A stretch of 64,000 nucleotides of DNA from UBA2965 sp036526135 (GCA_036526135.1 DATCZA010000017.1:274907-338906), one strand, 5' to 3'; positions 1 through 8,807 are shown, counted from the first letter of the stretch. Notes: generated by a model not told the origin, from the sequence alone. A program made the numbers and translations.

Positions 1-780
1 GACGTGCTGGTATTCGGCCTGGTCGGCATTGCCCTGGTTGCTGGCTCTGCGGCGGTGGTCAACCACATTGCCGACGCTCAGATCGACGCGCGAATGGCGC
101 GCACCCAGGCGAGGCCGGTGGCCACGGGCAGGGTTGGTTTGCTCCAGGGACTGCTGTTCTCAGCCGTCCTGGGCGTGTCGGGAATGGTGGTTCTCTACTT
201 CCTCGTCAACCCGCTCACGGCCTGGCTGAACCTCGCTTCCTGGATCGGCTACGGCCTGATCTACACCCTTTATCTCAAGCGCGCCACACCCCAGAACATC
301 GTCATCGGTGGCCTGTTCGGGGCGGCCCCGCCCCTGTTCGGCTGGGCGGCGGTGAGCAACAGCGTGGAGCCGGGCGCCCTGCTGCTGGTGCTGATCATCT
401 TCGCCTGGACCCCGCCCCATTTCTGGGCTCTGGCCCTTGACCGCAAGGAGGAGTACGCCTCGGTGGACGTGCCCATGCTCCCGGTCACCCACGGGGAACG
501 CTACACGAGGCTGCACATCCTCTATTACACCCTGATTCTGGTCGCCGTCAGCCTGCTTCCGTTCGTGATAGGCATGAGCGGCTGGCTATACCTGGCTGGG
601 GCCACTGCCCTGGGTGGCGGGTTCATCTACTGGGCCGTCGTCCTGCTTCGCAACCGCAACCCGCGGGCACCCCTGGAAACCTTCCGCTACTCCATCGTCT
701 ACCTCGGCCTGCTCTTCGTCGCCCTGCTCGCCGATCACTACGTCTTCGCCGACCACCTGGTGGGATCGAGCCTGCAGTGA
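1..780 (+). CDS. cyoE: Heme O synthase (protoheme IX farnesyltransferase), 5' truncated
   Basis: This is the C-terminal 259 residues of a UbiA-family prenyltransferase that adds a farnesyl group to heme b to give heme O for cytochrome oxidases. The frame is open at the window edge, so the true start lies upstream; the family is usually about 300 residues. The first polyprenyl-diphosphate site is visible near residue 20 as NHIADAQIDARMARTQARP, and a second conserved segment is DRKEEYASVDVPMLPV. The remainder is a series of hydrophobic helices typical of an integral inner-membrane enzyme. The stop codon overlaps the next gene (SCO) by four bases (GTGA), so the two are translationally coupled in an oxidase-assembly operon. 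The name ctaB is equally valid if the oxidase is an aa3 type. Confidence 0.95.
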   Translation, partial: DVLVFGLVGIALVAGSAAVVNHIADAQIDARMARTQARPVATGRVGLLQGLLFSAVLGVSGMVVLYFLVNPLTAWLNLASWIGYGLIYTLYLKRATPQNIVIGGLFGAAPPLFGWAAVSNSVEPGALLLVLIIFAWTPPHFWALALDRKEEYASVDVPMLPVTHGERYTRLHILYYTLILVAVSLLPFVIGMSGWLYLAGATALGGGFIYWAVVLLRNRNPRAPLETFRYSIVYLGLLFVALLADHYVFADHLVGSSLQ

Positions 781-1424
781 GATCCGTTACAGCGACGGTG
801 CTGCTGTGCCTGTCGCTGGCCGCAGCCGCCGTAGGCGCCTTCGTGTACAGCGTCCTGCGCGAGCCGGTACTCAGCGATGCGGAGCTTCGCGATCTCGGTG
901 TGTTCGTGCTGCCTCGCCCGCGCGCCATTGGCGCGTTTCAGCTGGAGAGCACCCGGGGCGGTTCCTTCACCGCCGCCGACCTTCAGGGCGGTTGGTCGTT
1001 CCTCTTTTTCGGCTTCACCAATTGTCCCGACGTGTGCCCAACCACGATGGCCGTGCTGGCCCAGGCTGAGCGGGAGCTGCTTGCAGGCTCACCGGAGGAT
1101 GCCGACCGCTTCGCCGGGGTGCTGGTTTCGGTTGACCCGGAAAGGGACGACGTGAGGACGCTGGGTGAGTACACGGCCGCTTTCTCCCCCCGCTTCTTTG
1201 GTGTGACCGGACCTTTCGACGAGCTCGCCTCGTTTGCCCGGCAGCTGAACGTGGGATTCGGCAAAGTTCCCGCTCCAGAAGGGTCTTTCAGCGAGTATCT
1301 GGTCGATCACGGCGCCCAGATCGTCATCATCAACCCGCAGGGCCACTATCACGGCTTCATCCGCGCGCCCCACACGGCGGATACGATCGTGCAGACCTTT
1401 GCGTCACTGGCCGCGCGGTTCTGA
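777..1424 (+). CDS. SCO1/SenC family copper chaperone for cytochrome oxidase
   Basis: A 215-residue thioredoxin-fold protein with an N-terminal membrane anchor (residues 5-25). It carries the copper ligands of the SCO family: CPDVC at residues 83-87 and a downstream His in VDHGAQIVIINPQG. SCO proteins deliver or reduce copper for the CuA site of cytochrome c oxidase subunit II. The start is GTG and overlaps the cyoE stop by four bases, which supports co-translation with heme O synthase. This pairing at the end of a cytochrome oxidase cluster is common, so the oxidase subunits are expected just upstream of the window. The assignment is secure at family level. Confidence 0.93.
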   Translation: MRSVTATVLLCLSLAAAAVGAFVYSVLREPVLSDAELRDLGVFVLPRPRAIGAFQLESTRGGSFTAADLQGGWSFLFFGFTNCPDVCPTTMAVLAQAERELLAGSPEDADRFAGVLVSVDPERDDVRTLGEYTAAFSPRFFGVTGPFDELASFARQLNVGFGKVPAPEGSFSEYLVDHGAQIVIINPQGHYHGFIRAPHTADTIVQTFASLAARF

Positions 1425-1512
1425 GCGCGGCCTGCCCGCGTCGCCGGCTGGCGGCCGGTTTCCGCCGCTCTGTCCGTCCGGGGCCGGTGTGATCGGCCGG
1501 CTGTTACGCCCG

Positions 1513-1544
1513 GCCGGTAAGCTCACCCGGTGAGCCCAGCCGGC
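1513..1544. terminator. Hairpin between convergent genes, possible bidirectional terminator
   Basis: Between the convergent SCO and ThrB-like genes lies a two-part inverted repeat. GCTCAC (1521-1526) and GTGAGC (1530-1535) form a perfect 6-bp stem around a CCG loop. The outer arms GCCGG (1513-1517) and CCGGC (1540-1544) extend it. There is no clear U tract on either strand, so termination is inferred from position and stem strength only. Confidence 0.4.
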
Positions 1545-1559
1545 AAGCCCGAAACGGCT

Positions 1560-2525
1560 TCAGGTGAGCAGCCGTTCGTCCAGGTAGAAAAAGTGCGCGG
1601 CGTGCTGCTCGACGACTTTCTCGAGCTCCAACGGCGTGTTGAAGTGCAGCCCTGGGGACACCTGACGGCCCTGAGCGAACGCCAGGCGCTTGATCCAGCC
1701 GTTCAAAGCCGCGTACAGGGTAAAACCCGAGAAGAACCAGAGCTCGGCTCGAACGAGGGGGCGCAGTTTCTGATACGCCCGAAGGAAGCCCAGCGTTCTC
1801 TCGGGGTCGAGCATGCCGTTGGCGTCAATGCACCAGTCGTTGGCGGCAACCGCCAGATCGTAGACGAGGAACCCGCTGGACACCTGGCTGAACCCGCCCA
1901 CGCCGCTCAGCCCGTGCTCGTTGAACAGCACGTTGTCACGGCAGATGTCACCGTGAATGGCCCCGGCAGGCAGCCCCGCCACGTCTTCCCGGTCCAGCAT
2001 GGAGACTACCTGCTGGACGGTTGCTTCCATGAGCCTCGCGCTCGGATACGAGAGCCGGCCGTCGAGAGCGGCCGACGCCTCGGCGAGCCACCTCTGGTCC
2101 CAGGCCCATGCCGGCAGCGGTCCGAGGTTGCCGCCCGCTTCGTGAAAACGAGCCATGAACCGGCCCAATGCCGCTACCTGCCGGACGGTAGGGTTGTAAA
2201 CGTGGCGGCCGGGCAAGCGCCGGGTGAGGATCACCGTTTCGCCGTTCAACGTGTCCACGGGTTGCCCATCCAGATTCGGGATCGCCTTTGCCACCGGAAG
2301 GCCTGCCCGGTCGCAGGCTTCCAAAGCGGCGAGCTCGGCCTCGAATCGGGGCGCCTGCACCCGCAATAACAGGTAGTCGTGCTCCCTTCCGGCCCGCCGG
2401 GTTCTGACGCGATAAGCGCAACGGCTGGCAGCTGAGCCTGGCCAGGCCGAGATGAGCTCGCCGACCCCGTAGCGCGTCAGGGTCTCTTCGATTCCCGGGT
2501 GGCCGGGCTCGGTGATGGCGTTCAT
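1560..2525 (-). CDS. ThrB-type (HSK-II) homoserine kinase-like protein lacking the metal Asp
   Basis: A 321-residue protein of the aminoglycoside phosphotransferase/choline kinase fold. The motif HGDICRDNVLF and the downstream YDLAVAANDWC match the Pseudomonas-type homoserine kinase ThrB, and the order thrB-DUF2782-polA is the same as in Pseudomonas. The catalytic-loop Asp and Asn are present. The next motif is different: ThrB normally has GxIDF, where the Asp binds Mg-ATP, and here the codons read GVGGF (about positions 1890-1905), so the Asp is replaced by Gly. The protein may be a divergent or inactive kinase; an SrkA-like role is less likely from context. It follows DUF2782 by 30 bases in the same direction. 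Function beyond the fold is uncertain. Confidence 0.75.
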   Translation of the reverse strand: MNAITEPGHPGIEETLTRYGVGELISAWPGSAASRCAYRVRTRRAGREHDYLLLRVQAPRFEAELAALEACDRAGLPVAKAIPNLDGQPVDTLNGETVILTRRLPGRHVYNPTVRQVAALGRFMARFHEAGGNLGPLPAWAWDQRWLAEASAALDGRLSYPSARLMEATVQQVVSMLDREDVAGLPAGAIHGDICRDNVLFNEHGLSGVGGFSQVSSGFLVYDLAVAANDWCIDANGMLDPERTLGFLRAYQKLRPLVRAELWFFSGFTLYAALNGWIKRLAFAQGRQVSPGLHFNTPLELEKVVEQHAAHFFYLDERLLT

Positions 2526-2555
2526 TGGCTATTCCAGCTGTCCAGCATGGCCGTA

Positions 2556-2906
2556 TCAGAACTCGACGATGACCCAGCTGGGCAGCAGCATGTCGGCGCG
2601 CTCAAGATCGCCGAAGCCCGTCGTCGAGTCTCTTGGAACCAGGTAGTAGGGTTTTCCCAGGCGGGGAACGATCTTGACCATTCTGAGCTGTCCCGCCTGG
2701 CGAAACTCCAGGATGGTTTTGTCCTCCTGCGCGATGATGGTGATGTCCGGGCCCTGCAGCCCGTCCTGCGCTTCGCTTGCCAGCGCGGTGGGCGGCAGGG
2801 TCGCGGCAGCCGCCATCGCCAGCACTGCTGCGCCTTTGCGGCCCGTCTGTGATAGTGTCCGGAGCGAGCGTTGCACAGGGGGATGTTGACCGAAACGGCT
2901 GTGCAA
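2556..2906 (-). CDS. DUF2782 family secreted protein
   Basis: A protein of about 116 residues whose N-terminal third contains a positively charged and then Ala-rich hydrophobic stretch ending in TALASEA, consistent with export. The mature part reads PDITIIAQEDKTILEFRQ, then PRLGKPYYLVP and ends near LLPSWVIVEF, features of DUF2782. The family has no established function but sits beside polA in many gammaproteobacteria. It is transcribed divergently from polA and just upstream of the ThrB-like gene, probably as one unit. The chosen ATG leaves a long pre-signal extension; the GTG at residue 11 is an alternative start. Confidence 0.8.
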   Translation of the reverse strand: MHSRFGQHPPVQRSLRTLSQTGRKGAAVLAMAAAATLPPTALASEAQDGLQGPDITIIAQEDKTILEFRQAGQLRMVKIVPRLGKPYYLVPRDSTTGFGDLERADMLLPSWVIVEF

Positions 2907-2940
2907 GGCAAAGCATCCGCATCATAAAAAAGGTCGACAC

Positions 2941-5667
2941 ATGGCCAGCGACGAAACCGCCGGGGCGGTAAGCCCGCCGCTTCTTCTCGTGGACGGATCG
3001 TCCTACCTGTTCCGGGCGTACCACGCGCTGCCGGAGTTGAAAACGAGCACCGGGTTGCATACCGGCGCCGTTCGCGGCGTCATCGGCATGCTGCGCCGGC
3101 TCGCCAAGGATTACCGGGAAAGCCCCATCGCCGTGGTCTTCGACGCCAAGGGCAAAACGTTTCGGGACGACATTTATGTCCAGTACAAGGCCAACCGGCC
3201 GCCCATGCCCGATGATCTGAGTGAGCAGATCGAGCCGATTCATCAGATCATCCAGGCCATGGGCCTGCCGCTGATCGTGGTCCCGGGCGTCGAGGCAGAC
3301 GACGTGATCGGCACCCTTGCTGCGGAGGCCACCAGGAAGCGGCGCGACACCGTCATTTCGACCAGCGACAAGGACATGGCCCAGCTGGTGACCGAGCACG
3401 TGACCCTGGTCAACACCATGAGCGAGACCACCCTGGACCCGGAGGGCGTGGTCGACAAGTTCGGCGTGCCGCCGGAGTTGATCATCGACTACCTGGCGCT
3501 GATGGGGGACAGCGTGGACAACATTCCCGGGGTGCCGAAGGTGGGCCCCAAGACGGCGGCAAAATGGCTCAACGAATATGGTGACCTGGACGGCGTCGTT
3601 GCGAGCGCCGAGCAGATCAAGGGCAAGGTGGGCGAGAGCCTGCGCGATCATCTCGATCAGCTGCCGCTGTCGAAGGCGCTCACCACCATCAAATGCGACG
3701 TGGCTCTGGAAGTCGGCATCGACGATCTCGCCCCTCGGCCCGTGGACGAAGATCGCCTCAAGGGGCTGTTCGAGCGGCTGGAATTCCGAAGCTGGCTCGC
3801 CGAGGTGGGAGGTCCCCAGGAGGATGCGCCTGCCCCGGCAGCGGCCTCGGCCGAAGCCGAAGGGGAATACGAATGCGTCAGCTCCGCGGAGGCGCTGGAC
3901 GAATGGATCGAGCGGCTGCGCGCGGCCCCGCTGTTTTCTTTCGACACCGAGACCACCAGCCTTAACTACATGCTCGCCGAGCTGGTGGGGGTGTCGTTCA
4001 GCTGCGAGCCGGGCAAGGCCGCCTACGTACCGCTGGCCCATGATTATCCCGGGGCGCCCGATCAGCTTGGCGTGGCAGCCGCCCTTGACCGGCTCAAACC
4101 GCTGCTCGAGGACCCGGCGGTCATCAAGGTGGGGCAGAACCTCAAGTACGACATGAGCGTGCTTCAACGCTACGACGTGCAGCTCGCCGGAGTGGGTTTC
4201 GACACCATGCTCGAGTCCTACGTGCTCAACAGCACCGCTTCCCGTCACAACATGGACGACCTGGCAAAGAACTATCTCTCCCGGGAGACCATTCACTACG
4301 AGGACATCGCCGGCAAGGGCGCCAAGCAGCTGACCTTCAATCAGGTACCCGTGGAACAGGCCGTGTCGTACGCCGGGGAGGATGCGGACATCACGCTGCA
4401 GCTGCACCAGACCCTCTGGCCCAGGCTCGAGAAGGAGCCGCGTCTGACGGAGGTTTTCAGGGAGATCGAGATGCCCCTGCTGTCCGTCCTCTCCCGGATG
4501 GAACGCAAGGGCACGCTGGTGGACGGCGCCCTCCTCGAAGCCCACGGCCGCGAGCTGGCCGAGCGGATGCGGGGCATCACGGAGGAGGCCTGGACGCTCG
4601 CCGGCGAGGAATTCAACCTAGACTCACCCAAACAGCTGCAGGCGATTCTTTTCGACAAGCTCGAGCTGCCCGTGCTGAAGAAGACGCCGAAAGGTCAGCC
4701 CTCCACCGCCGAGCCCGTTCTGGTCGACCTGGCCCGGGACTTCGACCTGCCGCGCGTCATCCTCGAGTACCGCAGCATGGCCAAGCTGAAATCGACCTAT
4801 ACCGACAAGCTGCCGCTGCAGATCAATCAGCGCACGGGGCGGATTCACACCTCATATCATCAGGCGGTGGCCGCCACGGGCCGGCTTTCCTCGTCGGATC
4901 CGAACCTGCAGAACATTCCGGTGCGTACGCCCGAAGGCCGACGCATCCGGCAGGCGTTCGTGGCGCCGCCGGGCAAAAGGATCGTAGCCGCCGACTACTC
5001 TCAGATCGAGCTGCGCATCATGGCGCATCTCTCGGCCGACGACGGCCTGCGGGCGGCTTTCGCGGCGAACCGGGACATCCACCGAGCCACGGCCGGTGAA
5101 GTATTCGGCGTCGGCGTCGATGCGGTCACCGATGATCAGCGCCGCAGCGCCAAGGCCATCAACTTCGGGCTTATCTACGGGATGTCCGCCTTCGGCCTCG
5201 CGCGCCAGCTGGGCATTTCCCGAACCCTGGCCCAGGAATACATCGACCGCTACTTCGAGCGGTATCCCGGCGTCCTGGCCTACATGGACGAGACCCGGGC
5301 GCGGGCACGCGATGCGGGGTACGTGGAAACCGTCTTCGGGCGCCGGCTCTATCTCCCGGAGATCAACGCCCGCAACATGCAGCGGCGTCAGGCTGCGGAG
5401 CGCGCCGCGATCAACGCGCCCATGCAGGGCACCGCGGCAGATATCATCAAGAAGGCGATGCTCGCCGTGGATGCCTGGCTGGCGGGCTCGGAGCTGGATG
5501 CCGTGATGATCATGCAGGTCCATGACGAGCTGGTGTTCGAGGTTGCGGATGCTGACCTGGACCATCTGCTGGCGGGCGTCCGTGATCACATGCAGGGCGC
5601 TGCCGACCTGGATGTCGAGCTGGTTGTGGATTGCGGTACCGGGGCCAACTGGGACGAGGCGCACTAG
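2941..5667 (+). CDS. polA: DNA polymerase I
   Basis: A full-length 908-residue PolA for repair synthesis and Okazaki fragment maturation. The 5'-3' exonuclease domain covers about residues 15-305 (DGSSYLFRAYHAL, GVEADDVIGTLA, GDSVDNIPGVPKVG). The 3'-5' proofreading domain follows, with FDTETTSLNYMLAELVG and the late-exonuclease Asp in YAGEDADITLQL, so proofreading looks intact. The polymerase domain carries motif A (DYSQIELRIMAHLS), motif B (RRSAKAINFGLIYGMSAFGL) and motif C (MQVHDELVFE). An AAGG ribosome site lies nine bases before the ATG. The stop codon overlaps the stop of the convergent engB gene. Confidence 0.98.
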   Translation: MASDETAGAVSPPLLLVDGSSYLFRAYHALPELKTSTGLHTGAVRGVIGMLRRLAKDYRESPIAVVFDAKGKTFRDDIYVQYKANRPPMPDDLSEQIEPIHQIIQAMGLPLIVVPGVEADDVIGTLAAEATRKRRDTVISTSDKDMAQLVTEHVTLVNTMSETTLDPEGVVDKFGVPPELIIDYLALMGDSVDNIPGVPKVGPKTAAKWLNEYGDLDGVVASAEQIKGKVGESLRDHLDQLPLSKALTTIKCDVALEVGIDDLAPRPVDEDRLKGLFERLEFRSWLAEVGGPQEDAPAPAAASAEAEGEYECVSSAEALDEWIERLRAAPLFSFDTETTSLNYMLAELVGVSFSCEPGKAAYVPLAHDYPGAPDQLGVAAALDRLKPLLEDPAVIKVGQNLKYDMSVLQRYDVQLAGVGFDTMLESYVLNSTASRHNMDDLAKNYLSRETIHYEDIAGKGAKQLTFNQVPVEQAVSYAGEDADITLQLHQTLWPRLEKEPRLTEVFREIEMPLLSVLSRMERKGTLVDGALLEAHGRELAERMRGITEEAWTLAGEEFNLDSPKQLQAILFDKLELPVLKKTPKGQPSTAEPVLVDLARDFDLPRVILEYRSMAKLKSTYTDKLPLQINQRTGRIHTSYHQAVAATGRLSSSDPNLQNIPVRTPEGRRIRQAFVAPPGKRIVAADYSQIELRIMAHLSADDGLRAAFAANRDIHRATAGEVFGVGVDAVTDDQRRSAKAINFGLIYGMSAFGLARQLGISRTLAQEYIDRYFERYPGVLAYMDETRARARDAGYVETVFGRRLYLPEINARNMQRRQAAERAAINAPMQGTAADIIKKAMLAVDAWLAGSELDAVMIMQVHDELVFEVADADLDHLLAGVRDHMQGAADLDVELVVDCGTGANWDEAH

Positions 5668-6305
5668 GCTCCGGCGTTGAGGTGCTCGCGCAGCCAGGCC
5701 ACCACCGCGTCGTTGCCGAGCCCGCTCGTTGCGGAGAACAGGATGACGTCCACCAGCGGCATGGCTTCGGCCGCGCGCTGCATGGCTTTCAGCGCCTTGG
5801 CCTGAGCGTTCCTGCCCAGCTTGTCGGCTTTGTTCAAGAGGACGAGCAAGGGCAGTTCCGACGCGTCCGCCCACGCCAGGAGCTCCATGTCGAAGCGCTG
5901 CCCGGGATGCCGGACGTCGCTTACGAGCACCACGGCCCGGAGCGCTTCGCGGTTTGACAGGTAGTCGTTCACGGTAGCCTGCCATTCGTGCTGTGCGGAC
6001 CGGGCGGCCTTTGCGTAACCGTAGCCTGGCAGATCCACCAGGCGCCCGCCCCCTTCCACGGCAAAGAAGTTGAGCAGCCTGGTCCGGCCCGGCGTCTTGC
6101 CCACTTTTGCCGTGGTGCGGCTTCCGGTGATCCGGTTGAGCACGCTGGACTTGCCGGCGTTCGAGCGGCCGGCGAGGGCGATCTCGGGGCCGTCGGGCCG
6201 GGGACATTTGCGCAGCGACGGGGCGCTGGAGATGAATTGCACGGTCAGGCGGTCCGCGCTGCCGCGGTCCTTGTTGGCCTTGTGGGTCCTTTCGGTCTCC
6301 GTCAC
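5664..6305 (-). CDS. engB: Ribosome biogenesis GTP-binding protein EngB (YsxC/YihA)
   Basis: A circularly simple small GTPase needed for late 50S ribosomal subunit assembly and septation. The G1 loop GRSNAGKSSVLN, G3 DLPGYGYAKA and G4 LLNKADKL are all present. A GTG start at 6305 gives 213 residues, the usual family size, with AAGGA about 14 bases upstream. The frame remains open further upstream to an ATG at 6446, but that would run through the strong promoter of the divergent cytochrome c4 gene and add about 47 atypical residues, so the shorter form is preferred. The gene converges on polA, with overlapping stops, as in Pseudomonas. Confidence 0.93.
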   Translation of the reverse strand: MTETERTHKANKDRGSADRLTVQFISSAPSLRKCPRPDGPEIALAGRSNAGKSSVLNRITGSRTTAKVGKTPGRTRLLNFFAVEGGGRLVDLPGYGYAKAARSAQHEWQATVNDYLSNREALRAVVLVSDVRHPGQRFDMELLAWADASELPLLVLLNKADKLGRNAQAKALKAMQRAAEAMPLVDVILFSATSGLGNDAVVAWLREHLNAGA

Positions 6306-6337
6306 CCTGTTGCCCTGGTGGTCCTTGAAGTTGCATT

Positions 6338-6366
6338 CTGCCAGCTCAGCGGAGTTGTTATATAAT
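6338..6366 (+). promoter_or_regulatory. Sigma70-type promoter for cytochrome c4
   Basis: A consensus -10 box TATAAT (6361-6366) stands 17 bases after CTGCCA (6338-6343), which matches four of six bases of the -35 consensus. Transcription would start near 6373, about 40 bases ahead of the cytochrome c4 ATG. It lies only about 30 bases from the engB start on the other strand. Confidence 0.65.
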
Positions 6367-6411
6367 CCGCGCGCCCCGCTCGGGGGCGGGTAGTGTAAAG
6401 GAATCAGAGCC

Positions 6412-7047
6412 ATGCAGATTCGTTGGTTGCCGTGCGCTTCGGCCATCGTTGTTTGCCTCGGGCTGTGGGCGCCGGGGCTGGCGTGGGCCGCGGGTGATCC
6501 CGAAGCAGGGGCTGCTCAGGCCGTGGTCTGTGCCGCCTGCCATGGGCAGGACGGTGCGTCGGGTGTGGATCCCAGCTACCCGAACCTGGCCGGCCAGAAC
6601 GAGAAGTATCTATACAACCAGCTCGTCATGATCCAGAAAGACGACCGCAAGATCCTTCTCATGACGGGCCAGCTCATCGGCAAGAGCGACCAGGACCTGC
6701 AGGATCTGGCGGCATACTACGCGTCGTTGCCCGCCAAGCTGGGCCAGGCTGAGGGAGACGACGACTCCATTGCGCTCGCCGAGCAGATCTATCGCGGCGG
6801 GATCGCCAAGAAAGGTGTGGCGGCCTGCGCCGCTTGCCATGCGCCGAGCGGCGAAGGCAACGCCTCTGCCGGCTTTCCCGCCGTTGGCGGGCAGGCGGGT
6901 AGTTACACCATCGCCCAGCTCACGGCCTATCGGGAAGGTCGCCGACAGACCGACGAGGTATACGGCGGCATGATGCGTGGCGTGGCCGGCGGCCTGACCG
7001 ATGGTGAGATCGCGGCCCTGGCTGACTATCTTCAGGGGCTGCACTAA
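6412..7047 (+). CDS. Cytochrome c4 (diheme, periplasmic)
   Basis: A 211-residue exported diheme cytochrome that carries electrons to terminal oxidases. A signal peptide ends near AWAAGDPEAG (residues 20-30). Two similar domains each hold one CAACH heme site, at about residues 41-45 and 138-142. Axial Met candidates occur in each domain (LLMTGQLIG and VYGGMMRGVAGG). AAGGA lies about ten bases before the ATG, and a clear promoter precedes it. The neighbours engB and dsbA match the Pseudomonas gene order, where cytochrome c4 is in the same position. Confidence 0.95.
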   Translation: MQIRWLPCASAIVVCLGLWAPGLAWAAGDPEAGAAQAVVCAACHGQDGASGVDPSYPNLAGQNEKYLYNQLVMIQKDDRKILLMTGQLIGKSDQDLQDLAAYYASLPAKLGQAEGDDDSIALAEQIYRGGIAKKGVAACAACHAPSGEGNASAGFPAVGGQAGSYTIAQLTAYREGRRQTDEVYGGMMRGVAGGLTDGEIAALADYLQGLH

Positions 7048-7178
7048 GCGAACCGGACGTTGTCCAACGAGTGGTTCCCAAGGCGCCCTCGGTTCGAATC
7101 GCGCATGGCGGGGACGAGGCCTACCCGTCGCCGCAGGGTCATGGTCGGGGCCGAACAGAGTCCTCCAGAGAGGTAGAA

Positions 7179-7871
7179 ATGAGAGACGTGCTCGCTTTCC
7201 TGCTAGTGGTTGCCCTCGGGGCAACGGGCCCCGCCTTTGCCCAGGAATGGCAAGAGGGCGTTCACTATCAGCGGCTGCCGGTGAGCGTGGCCACGGCAGA
7301 CGCCGCCAGGGTAGAGGTGGTGGAGGTATTCTCCTACGCCTGCATACACTGCAAGACCTTCGACCCGGCGTTGGAAGCCTGGCGAGAGAACCAGCCCGAG
7401 GACGTGGGTTTCAGGCGCGTTCCCGCGATTTTCAGCGCCGAGTGGGAAACCCTCGCCAAAGCGTTCTACACTGCCCAGATCCTGGATCTCGGCGGCGCCG
7501 TGCACGATTCCATCTTTCGGGCGGTGCACGAAGAGGGCCGGGACCTGCGCGAACCTGGCGCCATTGCCGCCCTGTTCCAGCAAGTCGCCGGCGTGAACCC
7601 CCAGCAGTTCGCTCAGGTCTTCAACTCCTTCGGGGTTCGCAGCCGGATCGAGCAGGCCAAGGCCCATGCCCGGGCTTATCGCGTCTCCGGGGTCCCCGCC
7701 CTGGTGGTGGATGGCACCTATCGCGTGGACGGTCGGATGGCGGGCAGCAACGCCGCCATGCTGGAAGTGGTCAACCACCTTGTCGCAAAGCAGCGAGCGG
7801 CGCGTGGCATCGCCGCCCCGGAGCCGGCGTCCGTTGAGGAAGAGGACGCGGCCACTTCTGGGGCCTCGTGA
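7179..7871 (+). CDS. dsbA: Thiol:disulfide interchange protein DsbA with a CIHC active site
   Basis: A 230-residue periplasmic disulfide oxidase with a signal peptide ending at GPAFAQ. The thioredoxin-fold active site reads C55-I-H-C58 within FSYACIHCKTF, and the cis-proline loop reads VSGVPALVVDG. Most DsbA proteins have CPHC; Ile replaces Pro here, which would be expected to shift redox potential, although His at the third position is kept. The ATG at 7179 was chosen because AGAGAGG stands six bases upstream and the signal peptide begins there; the frame is open upstream without signal features. Position after cytochrome c4 and before the endonuclease/phosphatase gene is as in Pseudomonas. 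Confidence 0.93.
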   Translation: MRDVLAFLLVVALGATGPAFAQEWQEGVHYQRLPVSVATADAARVEVVEVFSYACIHCKTFDPALEAWRENQPEDVGFRRVPAIFSAEWETLAKAFYTAQILDLGGAVHDSIFRAVHEEGRDLREPGAIAALFQQVAGVNPQQFAQVFNSFGVRSRIEQAKAHARAYRVSGVPALVVDGTYRVDGRMAGSNAAMLEVVNHLVAKQRAARGIAAPEPASVEEEDAATSGAS

Positions 7872-7880
7872 TCGAACGAA

Positions 7881-8807
7881 ATGTTAGTTAGTACGCAGTC
7901 CAATCCGCAGCGCAAGGCTAGACTCATGACCAAGTCGATGGAGCAGTCCGCCATGTTGGCTTGGTCTAGGCGCGGCGAGAACCGTAGTACGGCTGTCACC
8001 CCGGTCGTGAACATGCACTTGGAGTCCGATGTGGCTCCCGAGGAGGCGGCGCATTCGCTCAGGCTCCTCACCTTCAACATTCAGGTGGGTATTCGGACCA
8101 CCAAGTACCGCCACTACGTCACCAAGGGCTGGAAGCACGTGCTGCCTCACGAAGCGCGGGCCATCAATATCCGCCACATCGCCGATCTGGTGCGCGACTA
8201 CGATCTGGTCGCGCTTCAGGAAATCGACGGCGGCAGCCTTCGCAGCGGCTTCATCAATCAGGTGGAGTACATTGCCGATCGCGCGCGTTTTCCTTACTGG
8301 TACACCCAGTGCAACCGTGACCTGGGTCCGTTCGCCCAGCACGGCAACGGGGTTCTGTCGCGAATCGCGCCCGTGCACATGGAAGACCACAAGCTGCCGG
8401 GCGCCATTCCGGGACGCGGCGCGATCCTGATGCGCTTCAAGCTCGGCGAGTCGACGGTCTCGCTGGTGGTTCTGCACCTCTCTTTGGGCGGGCGTTCCCG
8501 CCAGGTGCAGCTCGAGTATGTGCGCGAGTTGATCGACGCCGAAGAGCACGTGGTGGTGATGGGAGACATGAACAGTCATCTTGCCCAGCTGCTCTTCAAC
8601 TCGCCGCTTTCGGAAACGGATCTGGTGCCGGCGGATCAGGTGCACCCCACTTATCCCGCCTGGCAGCCTGCGTTTGCTCTGGATCACGTGCTGGTCTCGC
8701 CGGGGCTGTCGATCGACGACTACGAGGTTCTGGACTGCCGGCTCTCCGATCATCGACCGATCGCGGTCACCCTGCGCCTCGGGGAGCCCGTTACGATTCA
8801 GCAGTAG
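7881..8807 (+). CDS. Endonuclease/exonuclease/phosphatase family protein
   Basis: A 308-residue member of the DNase I-like metal hydrolase superfamily. Conserved elements include LTFNIQVG, VALQEIDGGS (metal-binding Glu), VVMGDMNSH and the C-terminal SDHRPIAVTL with the catalytic Asp-His. The substrate cannot be read from sequence; nucleic acid or a phospholipid head group are both possible. A homologue occupies the same place next to dsbA in Pseudomonas. The first 40 or so residues are not conserved-looking and no start has a good ribosome site, so translation may begin later, for example at the ATG at 8011. Confidence 0.85.
   Translation: MLVSTQSNPQRKARLMTKSMEQSAMLAWSRRGENRSTAVTPVVNMHLESDVAPEEAAHSLRLLTFNIQVGIRTTKYRHYVTKGWKHVLPHEARAINIRHIADLVRDYDLVALQEIDGGSLRSGFINQVEYIADRARFPYWYTQCNRDLGPFAQHGNGVLSRIAPVHMEDHKLPGAIPGRGAILMRFKLGESTVSLVVLHLSLGGRSRQVQLEYVRELIDAEEHVVVMGDMNSHLAQLLFNSPLSETDLVPADQVHPTYPAWQPAFALDHVLVSPGLSIDDYEVLDCRLSDHRPIAVTLRLGEPVTIQQ

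Noticed and set aside
1560..2525. SrkA/YihE stress-response kinase
   Set aside because: Gene order with DUF2782 and polA and the YDLxxxxNDWC segment point to the ThrB-type homoserine kinase group instead.
2602..4545. Long open frame (647 codons) on the minus strand opposite polA
   Set aside because: Antisense open frames are expected in high-GC coding DNA. The translation is rich in His, Gln, Arg and Val with no domain, while polA is certain on the other strand.
7048..7178. Possible tRNA near the sequence GGTTCGAATC (about 7090-7100)
   Set aside because: The bases on either side of the T-loop-like segment do not form a stem, and no matching acceptor, D or anticodon arms are present.
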